Part shown: positions 34,529-46,633 of the stretch, piece by piece
Layout of the letters: every line of letters starts with the position of its first letter
Position numbering within the stretch: the stretch's first letter is position 1
Assembly (NCBI GenBank): GCA_003999685.1
Contig: CP021221.1
Coordinates: forward strand, 186,001 to 250,000
DNA from: Taiwanofungus camphoratus
Taxonomy: Eukaryota; Basidiomycota; Agaricomycetes; Polyporales; Taiwanofungaceae
DNA length: 64,000 bases
Reading direction: 5' to 3'
Program-made: the position numbers and the translations under genes
Notes under the pieces: model-generated
Told to the model about the DNA's origin: nothing
Seen by the model: only the letters and a program-made list of their open reading frames with translations
The model's database searches: none

Positions 34529-35418
34529 CGGTGTCAAGGTGGGTCGTGTCTGAAGGTATGAACTTGGATTTATCGTATATGAAGGAGAGTAATGGTCGTC
34601 AACTTTCACGAATATGTTAGAGCAGGAAAAGAGCAATGCGGAGGGCGCGTAAGACCCTTGATAAGGCCTCCGTGTGCCACAGAGCGCTCAGATGGTAGAC
34701 TGCCTGAGCGAAGCTAGTTCGACTAGCATCACCATTTCTGATCATACACGTGACCACGCGTCCATTTTACGACGCGTCTGTGGCGGCGCCACGACGCTAC
34801 AGAGACCGAGGATTCCATTCCATTTTCTGCTACTTCGGGCATTATGTGGTCTAAATCCAGTAAGAGGATGGGTACTTGAGCGCAGGAAGAGCTCCTGAAC
34901 ATCTTATTATAGACCCACTACGCAATCAATCCTAGGTTCGACATACTGCGAGGTCCGCTTATGGTTTATTCCAACTTTGTGCGATGTTCTGCGAGCAGAG
35001 ACCAACAACAATGCAGAGGCACACGCGGGTGTATGTGAGATGCAATTCTATGCGCTAAGGTATGCGTCGCTGCTCTGGAATGCTTGCCATGTCACTTGGA
35101 GCCATACGTGACTAATAAACTGCAGATGAGAAAAGAGCGACACGCATTCGAGCAAATTTAATACCAGCTGTTCTGAACTTTGGAAGAATGTAAAAAAAAA
35201 ATGAAGAGTGAACTTCGGTCATAAGTCCGTTAGGACCTCCGAGAAACCCTGACGTAAGTCTGCTAGAAAGCCCGTGACTCATTTAATGACTAACTCAATT
35301 ATATGCTGTAAAAACTGCCATAGAAAGTTGTTAGAATTGGGATCCAAGGCCTATCCTCGTAGTGATATCGCGTAATCATTATTCGTTTTCCTATGACTAA
35401 TGACCCCACGTATCAAAC
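34529..35418. other. Intergenic
   Basis: 890 bases with a short A-run near 35192-35201. It should contain the promoter of the membrane-protein gene. No gene seen. Confidence 0.5.
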
Positions 35419-36974
35419 TTAGCGAAGCATTCTGTATGCATTGGGCAAGCTTGGCGAAAATCCCAATTTCTGATTATCAACATCCCACATGCTGTAGTAA
35501 TACTTCAAGAGGTTCTCTCCTGGGACGAAGTCGCTACCACTATATGCATTGACTAGGGTCTGGCACATAGATGTGTCATCTTCGAACGGCCCGGTGTTTA
35601 GCTCGCTGCTTGGGACCGTCAGGTTGAATCGTTCGCCCTCTATCGATGTGAAGGTGAAGTTCATCACAGCAGTAAGGCTGTCGATCGCATTGCAGGCCAC
35701 ACCGTGAGCTCCGAACTCAGCGGCGTAAGGCTTTATGTCAGGCGAGATAAGCGCATAAATTGCCTACACGATTTCTTCATCAGAGGTGAGGAAGAATTAC
35801 TCACGGACAGATTTTCTGACCTCAGTAGTCCTGGCGTCAAAGTAGACATTGCTTGTCCCGCTGTCAAACAGTAAGGGCCGTGTGCCATCCTGGATTGTAG
35901 GTGTCTTTCCGTTCACGAGCACGATGGGCGAATTGAGCTCCCATGCACCGTACATCGGGCATGTTAGCCCACATCAAATCACGTAGAAATACAACTCCAA
36001 TTGAAGTGCAGGCCTTTATGACCTGCGGGCAAGGAGGGAATCACCTTGCATTGTCGACTGATCATAACCACCCAGTGTCAACTCAGCATTTCCCACGTCA
36101 TGCGGTGTGAGGTAGATCCCAAATAAAGCTGATGGCATTCGTATTCAGCAAAATGATCAGGATCCACGAAATTCTTGTGTCACTTGGGACACCTACCAGG
36201 AAGACTTTCCTTCATCAGCCCAGCAAAAACGTCTTGCGCCTGCGAGGACAGGCCTATACATCGTGTTCAATCCAATCTCTGCATACGCAGTCTAGGTCTC
36301 GCCTAGGAAAGGATCCGTTGCAAATGAAGATGTCTGATTTATGATGGTATACAGGTGCACATTGGTTGCCGTGAGCCCTGCAGCTGTGACCGTATCTCTG
36401 CCAGAGTGAAGGATGAGTTCATATGAGTCATTAGACACAATAGGAACTAGGCCGACGCCGGGTTCGAAGGATTTAGTGGCGGTGTGATTACCCTCTATAT
36501 ATGTAGAACTCTCGGATGGATCGAATTGATTCGCTCAAGGAGCACCACATTCGGTGCCTATACGATTCATTCAACTATTCCTGCGACAGCAGGGAGTCTA
36601 GTTATATTGCTTACTCGCAAATTCCAGGGTGTAGCTGCCTGTGTCAAACACTACCGTAAGTGTCTGCGGGGGCATACCAACTGAGAAGTGAGCTTGGCGT
36701 GAGCATGAATTACTAGGGCAGTACCAGACAGAATGTCTGACCTGTAATGTTCCCGTACCACCTCCGTGGTGCGTTCGTCAGGTAGCTTGCGTCGCAAGGT
36801 CAAGAGGGCTTACTGTAGATCTGTGTCTATAAACTAATCATTGAGAGGCATGGTGGCGGGCGACAAAGACCTCTTTCACAATGCAGTGGCATGACTCCTG
36901 GGCACTCTGCGAGACGACAATGCAATCTTGGGCGAATTACTAGACGCGCCTATCGCTCCTCTAAGAAGTAACAT
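35419..36974 (-). pseudogene. Aspartic protease (A1) pseudogene
   Basis: Pieces of a pepsin-like protease can be read in order on the - strand: a hydrophobic start (MLLLRGAIGA, 36974), a pro-segment like SKIALSSRRVPRSHATAL that runs into TGA, YGNIT and VGMPPQTLTVVFDTGSYTLEF with the first catalytic motif, LTLGGYDQSTMQG, then RPLLFDSGTSNVYFD with the second, and the C-terminal lobe ending YYYSMWDVDNQKLGFSP. At least one other in-frame TAG lies around 36300, although an unrecognised intron could remove it. A TATAAAAA at 37070-37063 about 90 bases upstream looks like its old promoter. Most likely a recently lost secreted protease; a gene with odd introns is the alternative. Confidence 0.6.
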
Positions 36975-37062
36975 CAAGGACCATGTGGAAATGACGAAAC
37001 GAATCTCTTCAACATCTTGAGCAACATAGCACTGGGATTCGTCCATTAGTCAAGGTACCGGG

Positions 37063-37070
37063 GTTTTTAT
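37063..37070 (-). promoter_or_regulatory. TATA box of the protease pseudogene
   Basis: TATAAAAA on the - strand, about 90 bases upstream of the pseudogene's start codon, at nearly the same distance as in the intact protease at 24 kb. Confidence 0.45.
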
Positions 37071-37615
37071 ACGACGCCGAGCACCAGTAAATTTCGTGTG
37101 GGATAATTGGACTTCAGGCACAATAACGTGCTGGTCAGTGACCAAGTGCTAGTGTTAGCACCGCGGACTCATCCCTCGCGCTGGGTGGAATTGCATGTGA
37201 TGGCAACTCAGACACTGTAAGTGGTCTCTTTCGAATACGCAAGTGATACGATGGATCGGACACCTACCCGTACGCAGTGCCTCGCTGGTATAGCCGGTGC
37301 CAATTTTGATCGCACACTTCTCTGAGGGCTGCTCCTCCGAGCATCTGAGTCCGTCATGGTTGTGAATAAGGTCGTTGACGCGGAATCAACACTACGTATT
37401 GAAAACGCAACCTAGTGGCTGTCTGGCTTGTTGGAATCTGGTTCTACAATGCCAATGAATGCCAGTGAGCCTGCATATAAGGGGTCTTGAGCTAAAACCA
37501 CCCAGCAAGGCGGGCTGAACTTGCCGCTTATGCATAGCAACCAGTAAAACTCGGAGACCACAATCCTTTCCTAATTTATTAGGCTGGCAGGTGGAAGGCC
37601 TATTTACGTAACATA

Positions 37616-37629
37616 TGATTGTGATACTT
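37616..37629. repeat. LINE target-site duplication, left copy
   Basis: TGATTGTGATACTT lies directly next to the poly(T) run (the LINE's poly(A) tail on the other strand). The identical 14 bases occur at 48154-48167. The last two T's could equally belong to the tail, so the duplication is 12-14 bp. Confidence 0.85.
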
Positions 37630-37941
37630 TTTTTTTTTTTTTTATTAACTCCTCGGGTTTATACTCCATACGACGTAGGTACATGTAGAGTAATAATGAT
37701 AGTAAGTGGGCATCCGCGCTCGCATGAGCGGCACACCTACAGTTTTCAGTGGCCTCGTTATGTGGCGTGGGCATATAATCCAACAAGGCCTGCAAAAGGA
37801 GGGGTACAGTCATCCATAGGAAGCCATACCCGACCCCCGCCCGACCCGCTTTTCACGCTCTGTGTGTTTACCCGGCCCGGTGAATCCGTTCCGTCGGTAA
37901 ATCACCTAAGGAATTGAGTTTAGCCCTACAGGTTTCAGGCC

Positions 37942-40698
37942 TCAGTTATCGTTCGGGTAGATAGGGGGGTCGTTGCGGATACTGGGTTCCGCTATCCCCT
38001 CATCTACCCAATTATGGTATAGTTCGAACGCCTTTGCTTCGGCGTCATACCATTCGCAGAAATCCCGGTATTTTCCACCCATGGCGGTGGTCATTCCAGG
38101 ATCTAACTGTCGGTCCGCATAGAACCGCTGCCATGCCGCTTGTCTTCCGACAGTGTGGCACATAAGACGAGCACGAGTGAATGTTCTCGTGCGTGCAGCT
38201 TCAGCTTCAAGCAGAGATTCTGCCAGAATCTCAGCCCAATCAAATGTGGAGACCATCGGGTTCAACCGAAGGAACTCCATTATGTCATCTGGGGTCCATC
38301 CCCTTTGTTCAGGGGGCCCCATCAGAAGCGGATCACGAGGACCCTGTTGGCGCTTCGTCCTGATCCAGAATGGACAGTCGAAGAGCACATGTTTCCGAGT
38401 TTCCTCCACTCCGCATAAGCAGAGGTGAGGGCCTGGGATGTTGAACCTAGAACGGTATTCACCGTCTGGGAAATGGTTGGTGAGCACGCGACACATGCGT
38501 GCCACCTCCTTGTTGGACTTGCCAGCTGCCTTCAAGACCCACGTGCCCTTAGCCGTGGTCCCGTGCAGCGGTAGGGCATCTTCGGTTACTTTCCATAACC
38601 GGCGACCACGATAGCTGGGATTGTCAACTAATGTTCCCCAGCGCTTTTTAACCCTTGCCTTGACACAAGCAAAGGCCATTGATTGTGAGATGAATTCCGG
38701 TTGGGGATCATCCAGTGCTTTCTTCGCGAGTTCATCAACGAATTCGTTCTGAAAAATGCCTTTATGGGATGGCACCCAAAAAAGGACAATGTGTCAGCGT
38801 TCATCTGCATCGAGGAACGCTTGTATGTGTTGGGAAGCCATGACTGCCGCCATCTGCGACGGTCCGACCTCCGGCTTGAAGATTCAGTCGAGTGCCAATT
38901 GGTTATCGGAACAGACTATAAGGGTGGTGATGTGGGCAGGGACGTCACGGACCGCTTCACACAGCCCACGCGCCAATGCCAGCATCTCTGCATCGAAGCT
39001 CTGGACCTTGCCGGCCCCGAACTTCCCATGGGCAACGTGGTCCTCCCCGTCAATGACGAGCCACGCACTACCTGCTCTCACTTCTGGTGCATTTGCATAC
39101 GATCCATCAGTGAACAGCATTCGCCCTTCTGGCTGGGCCAACTGGCGCCAGAATTCTGGCCACCAGGTGAACTCCAACCAGTCGGCAAATTCAGGGGAGC
39201 GTTTGTTTGGACCTTTTCCGTCCAGGAACACTTGCTCGAAGCGATCAATGTACCGATCCACGACCCAATCACTGGGCCGTGCCTCCGGATGGAGTGGTGC
39301 AAAGTCTTCTGATGACTGCCGTCCGATGCGATCTATGAACGTCATGGGGGTGACAGCTTGTTTTTTGCCACGGCGCGAGTTAAGCGGCCATGGCGCAGTG
39401 ATATTGGTGACATTGGTCGCCCAATAAGGTGGAAGAGCAGCCCTCATTGGGTGCCCTTCATGAACTCGCCGCGCTCTAAGCACAGCTTTCTCCATGTATC
39501 GGTCGACCTGGATGTGGATGGGGACCAACCCACCCAACATCTCCATCGCCCCGATCGGTGTGGTCTTAAAGCAGCCAGTGATCCACCGAGCTGCCCTCGA
39601 CTGAGCAGTCTGCAATTCTTTTGCAGCCCATTTGAGGCCCTTCCACTGTGGGTTCCACCACAGTTGAGCATCATATAGCATCAACAGAACGACGTGTGCA
39701 ATGTATAGCCGCCGCTTGTTGATGGGATGGAATCCGTGCCGAGTTACCGAGCATGCGGAGTGCGTTGCATGTGCTAGCCGCCTTATTGGCATAGAACCGC
39801 ACGTGTGCATGGAAGCTAAGCTTGGGGTCCAAGAAAAACCCGAGATAGCGCATGGTGTCCTTCGCTCGCAGAATGACGTCATGTCTGTCCGTCTGGATGG
39901 TTAGATCTGGTCCGAGTGGTCGAGAAGTCGAATACCCCTTCTGGCGCTTCCAGAAGTGCATCAACTCCAACTTGTCTCCTTCAACGCCTAAACCTAAACG
40001 GTTCAGATCGCCGACGAGATCATGGAAGGCATCCGCCAGAATGACATTGTTCTTCAATACAAGGGCTTGCGGGCTGTCATCAATAGCCTTTGGTGAAGCC
40101 GCCATGATGAGACCATTGTCCACGTAGAACTGGGTCCCGGTACGGCCCAGTTGTACCAAATGGACAGGTGCCCACTTCTGTATGACCGGTGCAATGTAAA
40201 CCCCAGACAAAATCGGGGATAAACTTGAACCCTGGCCGACTCCGACATCAAAGTCAGATGGATCAGTCAGGGTGCCATTAAACAAGAATTGGGTTTTCCG
40301 CTCAATCAAGTAATTTGCCATGAAATTACAGAGCTTGCTATTGAAGCCCTGCTTTCACATGATTCCTACCAACGCATCATGGTTGATGGACGGGTAGAAT
40401 TGTGATACATCGAGCAACAGCACCAATGAGATAAGGTTTCGTGCCCATGCCTCTTTGACATTGTGCACAAGCTGGATGCCAGCGTCAGTGGTACTATGTT
40501 GCATAGCCCCACCAAACTGGCATGGGTGTAGGATTCCCCACTTCTGGGCATCCCACTGCATTCGTTTGGCAATGATCTTTTCAAACAGTTTGCCAAAACA
40601 ATTGAGCAAGCAGATAGGCCTATAGGCCTTCGCTAGCGTATAGTCCGGTTTGTTCAGTTTGGGCAGAACCACCGTAACAGACCGCTTAAAGACGCTCG
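37942..40698 (-). pseudogene. LINE ORF, 3' portion: RT palm/thumb, RNase H, Cys/His tail
   Basis: Reading from 40698 down: VLPKLNKPDYTLAKAYRPICLLN and LVLLLDVSQFYPSINHDALV (RT fingers/palm), VGVGQGSSLSPILSGVYIAP, then TQFYVDNGLI, where the second catalytic Asp of the usual F/YVDD box is Asn. LTIQ...MRYLGFFLDPKLSFHAHV closes the RT. An RNase H domain follows (MLFTDGSYA, FDAEMLALA, CSDNQLALD). The end has a CLCGVEETRKHVLFDC Cys/His pattern typical of LINE C-termini. It is dead: TGA codons near 40353 and 38883 and a frame change near 39745 break the ORF. Several of these look like C-to-T changes. Confidence 0.85.
40694..40698. repeat. LTR-element target duplication, left copy
   Basis: GCTCG directly before the 5' LTR is repeated directly after the 3' LTR (47743-47747). 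Five base pairs is the usual size for Ty3/gypsy integrases. Confidence 0.9.
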
Positions 40699-41241
40699 TG
40701 ATACAATTTCTTTCATCGCATAGCTTATCGGTCGGACCTCGGATCGGTCCTGTGACCTTTCGCTTCTAGGACGGGCCTCGGGTAGGCCCAGCTTCTTCAT
40801 GCAGCATCTTGACTCATCGCTGTTTACGGTACGGGCCCCGGTTACTCATGGACTCTGACTCATATCGGGCCCCGCTTACACATTCCGTCTTACGCTTACT
40901 GATTGCTAATACGGCCCGATGACTCATATCGCCTTACTTACGCTTACTCATGCGGATTCTTAGACCACGTGCCATGGTCCGTGCGCAGGGTAGAATACGT
41001 ATATAAGGCCCTGTACTTTGTAGGTCGGACCTTAAGTTCGATCTGGTTACCAAGTAGCTAGTTACCACTAGCAATCTTATACTCGTATCTTGCGACCTCT
41101 CGCCTCGTACCTGAGTACTCGCTCGACTCTATCGACTTCGCCCAGGAGGACATACGCAGTGTCCATAAAGCCTCACTACTCTTCCCAGTAGCCAGGTCCT
41201 CACGTTCGAGGCTTTCCGGTCGTTGATACCAGCTTGTATCA
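40699..41241 (+). repeat. 5' LTR of the chromovirus
   Basis: 543 bases beginning TGATACA and ending TGTATCA, a short terminal inverted repeat with the usual TG...CA ends. A GTATATAAGG word near 41000 is the likely promoter of the element. It matches the 3' LTR except for about three substitutions and one 11-base tandem duplication. Confidence 0.95.
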
Positions 41242-41642
41242 AAAGATCGAACTTACGCTAAGTCGCCCCTAGTCTTATCTAGTAGGGCTAACCATTAGAC
41301 ATCACGTCTACCATCGAGACAGTCGACCCCACCGCTTGGGGACTGCCGACTCAAGTAAACGACGCGCCGCTTCTGTACGATCGTCTTCGTTGGACTTTCG
41401 TTGATCAGAACCACGATCCGATCTACCCGAACTCTCCACTTACGTGGGCAGGGACAATTTCGAATCGACGAGCACGGGAGAAATTAGCCTCCTATTTCAG
41501 ACGTAACCCTCCGCCAGACGGAAGAGACCCAGCCGGTTTCTTTCCCGCATCGATACCCTCGACACCGCTGATAGCCACCCCAACTACTCCCACGTTCCCA
41601 TCACTTCCTTCCACACCCGTAACACCCACAACCCCTACCACG

Positions 41643-42665
41643 ATGGCTACTATCGCAACAATGACCAGGGCGGAGCTCGAGGCGCTCATAGCGCACCTTT
41701 CGGCGCAACAGCAACAGGGGAGTCGACCCCTTAAGCTCGACATTCCTGCACCGGAGCCGTTCACCGGGCAAGGAGAAGATCTGGAGCGTTTCCTCCAGCG
41801 GGTGGAGCACTACCTCACTGCCACCAACAATCAAGGGTTAAGCGATGATGCAAAGATCGCTTACACGGTCGCTCTCATGAAAGGAGGGCAGGACGCACGT
41901 ATCTGGCGCGATACGTTTTACGAACGGGCCGCGGGAGGGCATGCTCCCTACGCTAGCTGGGACGTATTCAAGGCGAGCTTGCGACTCGCGTTCCCCGAGC
42001 ACGAAGGAGTCCAGAGGGCTCACCAGGTGCTAATGGAGTTGCCGGCCAAGCAACTAAACAAGAAAACCAGGGTCAGTACAAAGATGTACGTAGAGAGGTT
42101 CCGACTCCTGGCAGAGAAGGCCAAGTTAAAGGACGCTTTCACGAGCCTCCAAGGCCAACGCACCGAGAACGATTACCCCACGTTGAGGGCGATCTTCATC
42201 AAAGGTCTGGACCGCCAGATTTACACGACACTCGCTGGTCGCACCAACACGGAACGACCCAACTCCATGGAAAAATGGTACACCGACGTTCTTCACCTCG
42301 ACGCCGTCTACAGAGGGATCGACCAAACCCTCTCCGATACCTCCAACGTCGATTACGGCGAACCCATGGAAGTGGACGCACTCGTTACCCCACGTCCCAC
42401 ACCGTTCACCAAGAAGTGGGAAGACGGATGTAACCTTAGCGAAAAGGAAAGGAAGTACCACATGGATAATCGTCTATGTTTCTACTGCCACAAGGGAGGA
42501 CACGCGGTGCGCAGGTGTCCGAAGAAGACGGCCAAACCAGGCCAAAGAAACACCTCGAAGGAACCCGAGGCGCGATCCCCCATGGATTTCCGCTCGTACA
42601 TCAAGACGCTCTCATCGGATGAGAAAAGGGCGATGTTCGAGGAGTTAGGAACAGAGGATTTTTAA
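41643..42665 (+). CDS. Gag protein of the chromovirus
   Basis: 340 residues. A retrotransposon gag domain covers about residues 30-200 (FTGQGEDLERFLQRVEHYL, WDVFKASLRLAFPEHE). One zinc knuckle near residue 280 has the C-x2-C-x4-H-x4-C spacing (CFYCHKGGHAVRRCP). Gag forms the particle that packages the element's RNA. Pol follows closely as a separate frame. Confidence 0.92.
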   Translation: MATIATMTRAELEALIAHLSAQQQQGSRPLKLDIPAPEPFTGQGEDLERFLQRVEHYLTATNNQGLSDDAKIAYTVALMKGGQDARIWRDTFYERAAGGHAPYASWDVFKASLRLAFPEHEGVQRAHQVLMELPAKQLNKKTRVSTKMYVERFRLLAEKAKLKDAFTSLQGQRTENDYPTLRAIFIKGLDRQIYTTLAGRTNTERPNSMEKWYTDVLHLDAVYRGIDQTLSDTSNVDYGEPMEVDALVTPRPTPFTKKWEDGCNLSEKERKYHMDNRLCFYCHKGGHAVRRCPKKTAKPGQRNTSKEPEARSPMDFRSYIKTLSSDEKRAMFEELGTEDF

Positions 42666-42709
42666 AGGGGCAGGGTGAGCCGACGCAACCACTGCCCGTA
42701 TCCATTTCA

Positions 42710-45700
42710 TTGTCCCGTGTTGTACTTGTAGTCCGGAATGACAGAGCCCTTCACATTCCAATTACGGTGGGACGAAAAGCCGTCGAAGCCCGCGCCTTCA
42801 TCGATAGTGGCGCATCGGGAATATTTGTGCATCCACGATTTGTTAAGGAACACAAGTTACGGACTGAGGCGCTACCACGCCCAATACCGGTGTTCAACGT
42901 GGACGGCACTGCCAACAAGCAAGCGCTCATTAACAGACGAGCTTTGCTATCGTACAAAATCGGGAGCGAGCCCCGGTTTGTCAAAGCATACGTGGCCAGT
43001 ATAGGGAACGAAGACGTCATCTTCGGACATACCTGGCTCAAACTCGAGAACCCCAGTATTGACTGGAAAGGGGGTCGTGTGGAACTGAAACACCACATGA
43101 CCCTGCAAGAATCTCGAGAGTGGAAGAAGGGGATCATCGCGCAACGAGTGGCGCGACTGGAGCTAAAGAAACTAGCCAAACGAGAACAGGAGGAAGCCCT
43201 GGATCCCGTACTAGACTATGAGGTAGACTGGTCAGCACCCCCTTGTCCACAGATAGCGGCATTCCTCGCCGAACGAGACAAACGCCTCAAGCAACAATGG
43301 CAGCCCACCATTGAGGAGGTAGAGGACGAAGGAGACTTCGAGGTGATCGACACCATGTCTCCTGTCTTACCGACGACAGACATGCCTAGGCAGACAGCAC
43401 GTCGCGACATCCCAGTCGCACCCCTGGTAGAAGAATCGGTCAACGGTATCACACTGGATCAGGCGATGGAAACGATCGACGACGATGAACTGGTTATAGC
43501 GTTCATTGAGGGAGACGATCGGATCACGACATATGGACGAGACTCGTACCCAGCATATCGAGACGCACCCCTTACGAAGGAGAAGTACCCTCTCGACGGA
43601 ACCTATCGTCGTCTAGAAAACGGTCTTATCTGGCAGGTCAAGCACGACATTGGTCGACTCACCACATCCACGGAACTCGCGATCAAGGAACACGCCAAGA
43701 AGGAGGAGAAACCGGTCACGGAACTCGTTCCTGAGTACCTCCACGACCTCCTCCCGGTGTTCGACAAAGCCAAAGCAGCGAGACTTCCACGGCACTCGGA
43801 GTTCGACCACGAAATAAATCTAAAGCCGGATTTCAAGGACTTCAAGCAGACGACGTATTCGCTTAACCGGGATCAACGAGCGGAACTGGACAAGTTCCTC
43901 GAAGAGAATATAGAGAAGGGATACATCCGACCGTCCAAATCGCCACTCGCAAGTCCGTTCTTCTTCGTGGATAAGAAGGACGGCGGATACCGACCTTGCC
44001 AGGACTATAGGGAACTCAACGAGGGAACAATCAAAGACAGATACCCTCTTCCCCTCGTAACAGAGCTTCTGGAACGCCTCAATAATGCCACGATCTTCAC
44101 GAAGATGGACCTTCGTCAAGGATACAACAACCTTCGCATCAGGGAAGGTGACGAATGGAAGGCGGCTTTCGGTGTTCCAGCAGCAGGGGAAGGACCTCCC
44201 TCATTTTACGAACCCCTGGTGATGTTTTTCGGGATGTGCAACTCACCGGCAACGTTCCAGCGGATGATGAACATGGTCTTCGCAGACATGCTCAAGGAAG
44301 GATGGTTGGCAATCTATATGGACGACATCCTTATCTACTCGACAGACCCTGAGGAGCATAAGAAGCGAACACGGCGAGTTATCGAAAGACTTCGGGATAC
44401 CGACCTGTATCTTAAACCAGAAAAGTGCAAATTCGACGTGCAAGAAGTTGAATTCTTAGGCATGATCATCAGACCCGGACAACTCGCCATGGATCCAGTC
44501 AAGGTAGCCGGCATCAAGGATTGGCCGATACCTAAGAACCTCAGGGAGGTTAGGTCGTTCATCGGATTTGGGAACTTCTACCGTCGGTTCATACACAGCT
44601 TCTCGCATCTGGCCCAGCCCCTGGTCTCGCTTACGCGAAAGGACGTCAAATGGCACTGGGACGATGAACAGCAGGAAGCTTTCGAGGCACTGAAGAAAGC
44701 TTTCCTGGAACAACCGGTTTTGCAGATGCCTGACCCCGAGAAGCCGTTTGCTTTGGAAACGGATGCATCGAAGTTCGCCACGGGCGCCGTCCTCAGGCAA
44801 AAGGACGACAACGGCGATTGGCATCCGTGCGGTTATATTTCCCAGAGCATGACGCCAGCGGAACGAAATTACGACGTCTATGACCGAGAACTCATGGGCG
44901 TCATGAGAGGACTCAACGAATGGAGTCACCTTCTCATCGGAAGCCCGTATCCAGTCACGATTTACAGCGACCACAAGAATCTGACGTACTGGAAGACAGC
45001 ACGGAATCTGAATCGAAGGCAAGCGCGATGGGCTCTCCGCTTGTCCGAATTCGATTACAGGTTAATTCATGTCCCGGGCACGCAAATGGTGCAAAGCGAC
45101 GCGCTCTCCCGACGCCCCGACCACGACGACGGCTCATCAGACAACCAGGATGTAACTGTCCTACCGGACAAGGTATGGGCAGCAGCAATCGACACAAGTC
45201 TAAGGGCTTCCATCGCGGAAGCATGCGTAAACGACTCGATGTATACGGAAGGGATGCGCAATACACGAAACGGCTCAAACGACCACTGGACAATTCGAGA
45301 CGGAGACCTCCTCTACGATAATCGGGTATATATTCCCTTGGATGAGGATCTACGACGACAAACGGTTTCGAATTATCACGACCTCCCCTCCGCCGGCCAC
45401 CCTGGAATTCAGAAAACCCTCTCGTCTATTCGACGAGACTACTGGTGGCCTGGAATGGCTGACTTCATCACGAGATACGTCAAAGGTTGCGGCACTTGCC
45501 AGCAAATGAAAGTTAACACGCACCCCACCCAACCGGCCCTACTTCCGATCAAATCCGCGCAGCACGCCACTCCGTTCAGTACATTCTGCTGCGATTTCAT
45601 TACGGATTTGCCGACATCGGAGGGCTACGATTCAATTTTGGTCGTTGTGGACCACGACCTTATGAAGGGGGTAATTTTCATTCCATGCAACAAAACGATT

Positions 45701-46633
45701 GACGCATCAGGAACAGCCGAGGCACTATATCGTGAGGTGTACAAGTGGTTTGGCCTTCCGGACAAGATCATTAGCGATCGAGGACCACAGTTCGCATCAA
45801 AGGTATTCCAGGAGCTCTGCCGTATGACCGGAGTCAAGTCGGCCATGAGCACAGCGTTCCACCCCCAAACGGACGGAGAGACGGAACGAGTCAACCAGGA
45901 ACTGGAGATCTACCTGCGATGCTTCACGAGCAACAACCCGGACAATTGGTCGTCGCTGCTGGGTTCAGCACAGTTCGCTCACAACTTGCGTGAGCATTCA
46001 ACAATTAAGGCATCACCCTTCAAGGTCATGATGGGCTATGAACCTCGAGGGATTCCCGTCGTACACCCCGGATCAGACACACCGGGCGCTGCCTATCGAC
46101 TGCGGAACTTGCAGAAGATTCGGGAAGACGCACACTCAGCAATGGAGCTAGCACAGGCGGTGTTAGCAAGACGCGTGAAACCCAGGGGAACGGGTTTCCG
46201 CAAAGGACAAAAGGTATGGCTAGACTCACGAAATCTAAAGCTGCCATACCCGACGAGGAAGTTGGCTCCCAAGCGCGAGGGACCCTTCGAAATCACGGAC
46301 GTTCTAGGACCGGTGTCTTATAAGCTGAAACTCCCAACGACATGGCGAGTGCACCCCGTTTTCCACGCCGCACTTCTTTCGCCATACACCGAAACAGACA
46401 CGCATGGTCCCAACTACACGGAACCCCCACCAGAGCTTATCAGCGGCGAAGATAACTACGAAGTCGAAGCTCTGGTCGGACATCGTGAGAATCGCCGAAG
46501 GAATCGCCGAGAATATCGAGTCAGGTGGAAAGGTTACTCATCCGCCGATGACTCATGGGAACCGGAAGAAAACTTAACCGGGACTGCGGACGAACTGCTA
46601 AATGCATATAAGCAGCGCAAGAATTTACGATGA
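42710..46633 (+). CDS. Pol polyprotein: protease, RT, RNase H, integrase, chromodomain
   Basis: About 1307 residues. In order: a retropepsin-type protease with IDSGASGIFV near residue 32; reverse transcriptase with the YMDDILIYS active site near residue 540; RNase H (FALETDASKFATGAVL onward, near 680); an integrase with the HHCC zinc site (H...H then CGTCQQ) and the catalytic D, D, E core (FCCDFITDLP, SDRGPQFASK, TDGETERVNQELE); and a C-terminal chromodomain (YEVEALVGHRENRR, YRVRWKGYSSADDSWEPEENL). The chromodomain places it among chromoviruses, which use it to steer integration to particular chromatin. The start given is the first ATG; the true start of the mature protein is not known. Confidence 0.93.
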   Translation: MSRVVLVVRNDRALHIPITVGRKAVEARAFIDSGASGIFVHPRFVKEHKLRTEALPRPIPVFNVDGTANKQALINRRALLSYKIGSEPRFVKAYVASIGNEDVIFGHTWLKLENPSIDWKGGRVELKHHMTLQESREWKKGIIAQRVARLELKKLAKREQEEALDPVLDYEVDWSAPPCPQIAAFLAERDKRLKQQWQPTIEEVEDEGDFEVIDTMSPVLPTTDMPRQTARRDIPVAPLVEESVNGITLDQAMETIDDDELVIAFIEGDDRITTYGRDSYPAYRDAPLTKEKYPLDGTYRRLENGLIWQVKHDIGRLTTSTELAIKEHAKKEEKPVTELVPEYLHDLLPVFDKAKAARLPRHSEFDHEINLKPDFKDFKQTTYSLNRDQRAELDKFLEENIEKGYIRPSKSPLASPFFFVDKKDGGYRPCQDYRELNEGTIKDRYPLPLVTELLERLNNATIFTKMDLRQGYNNLRIREGDEWKAAFGVPAAGEGPPSFYEPLVMFFGMCNSPATFQRMMNMVFADMLKEGWLAIYMDDILIYSTDPEEHKKRTRRVIERLRDTDLYLKPEKCKFDVQEVEFLGMIIRPGQLAMDPVKVAGIKDWPIPKNLREVRSFIGFGNFYRRFIHSFSHLAQPLVSLTRKDVKWHWDDEQQEAFEALKKAFLEQPVLQMPDPEKPFALETDASKFATGAVLRQKDDNGDWHPCGYISQSMTPAERNYDVYDRELMGVMRGLNEWSHLLIGSPYPVTIYSDHKNLTYWKTARNLNRRQARWALRLSEFDYRLIHVPGTQMVQSDALSRRPDHDDGSSDNQDVTVLPDKVWAAAIDTSLRASIAEACVNDSMYTEGMRNTRNGSNDHWTIRDGDLLYDNRVYIPLDEDLRRQTVSNYHDLPSAGHPGIQKTLSSIRRDYWWPGMADFITRYVKGCGTCQQMKVNTHPTQPALLPIKSAQHATPFSTFCCDFITDLPTSEGYDSILVVVDHDLMKGVIFIPCNKTIDASGTAEALYREVYKWFGLPDKIISDRGPQFASKVFQELCRMTGVKSAMSTAFHPQTDGETERVNQELEIYLRCFTSNNPDNWSSLLGSAQFAHNLREHSTIKASPFKVMMGYEPRGIPVVHPGSDTPGAAYRLRNLQKIREDAHSAMELAQAVLARRVKPRGTGFRKGQKVWLDSRNLKLPYPTRKLAPKREGPFEITDVLGPVSYKLKLPTTWRVHPVFHAALLSPYTETDTHGPNYTEPPPELISGEDNYEVEALVGHRENRRRNRREYRVRWKGYSSADDSWEPEENLTGTADELLNAYKQRKNLR

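Noticed and set aside
35192-35201. Short A-run as a possible retroposon tail
   Set aside because: No target duplication and no element sequence next to it.
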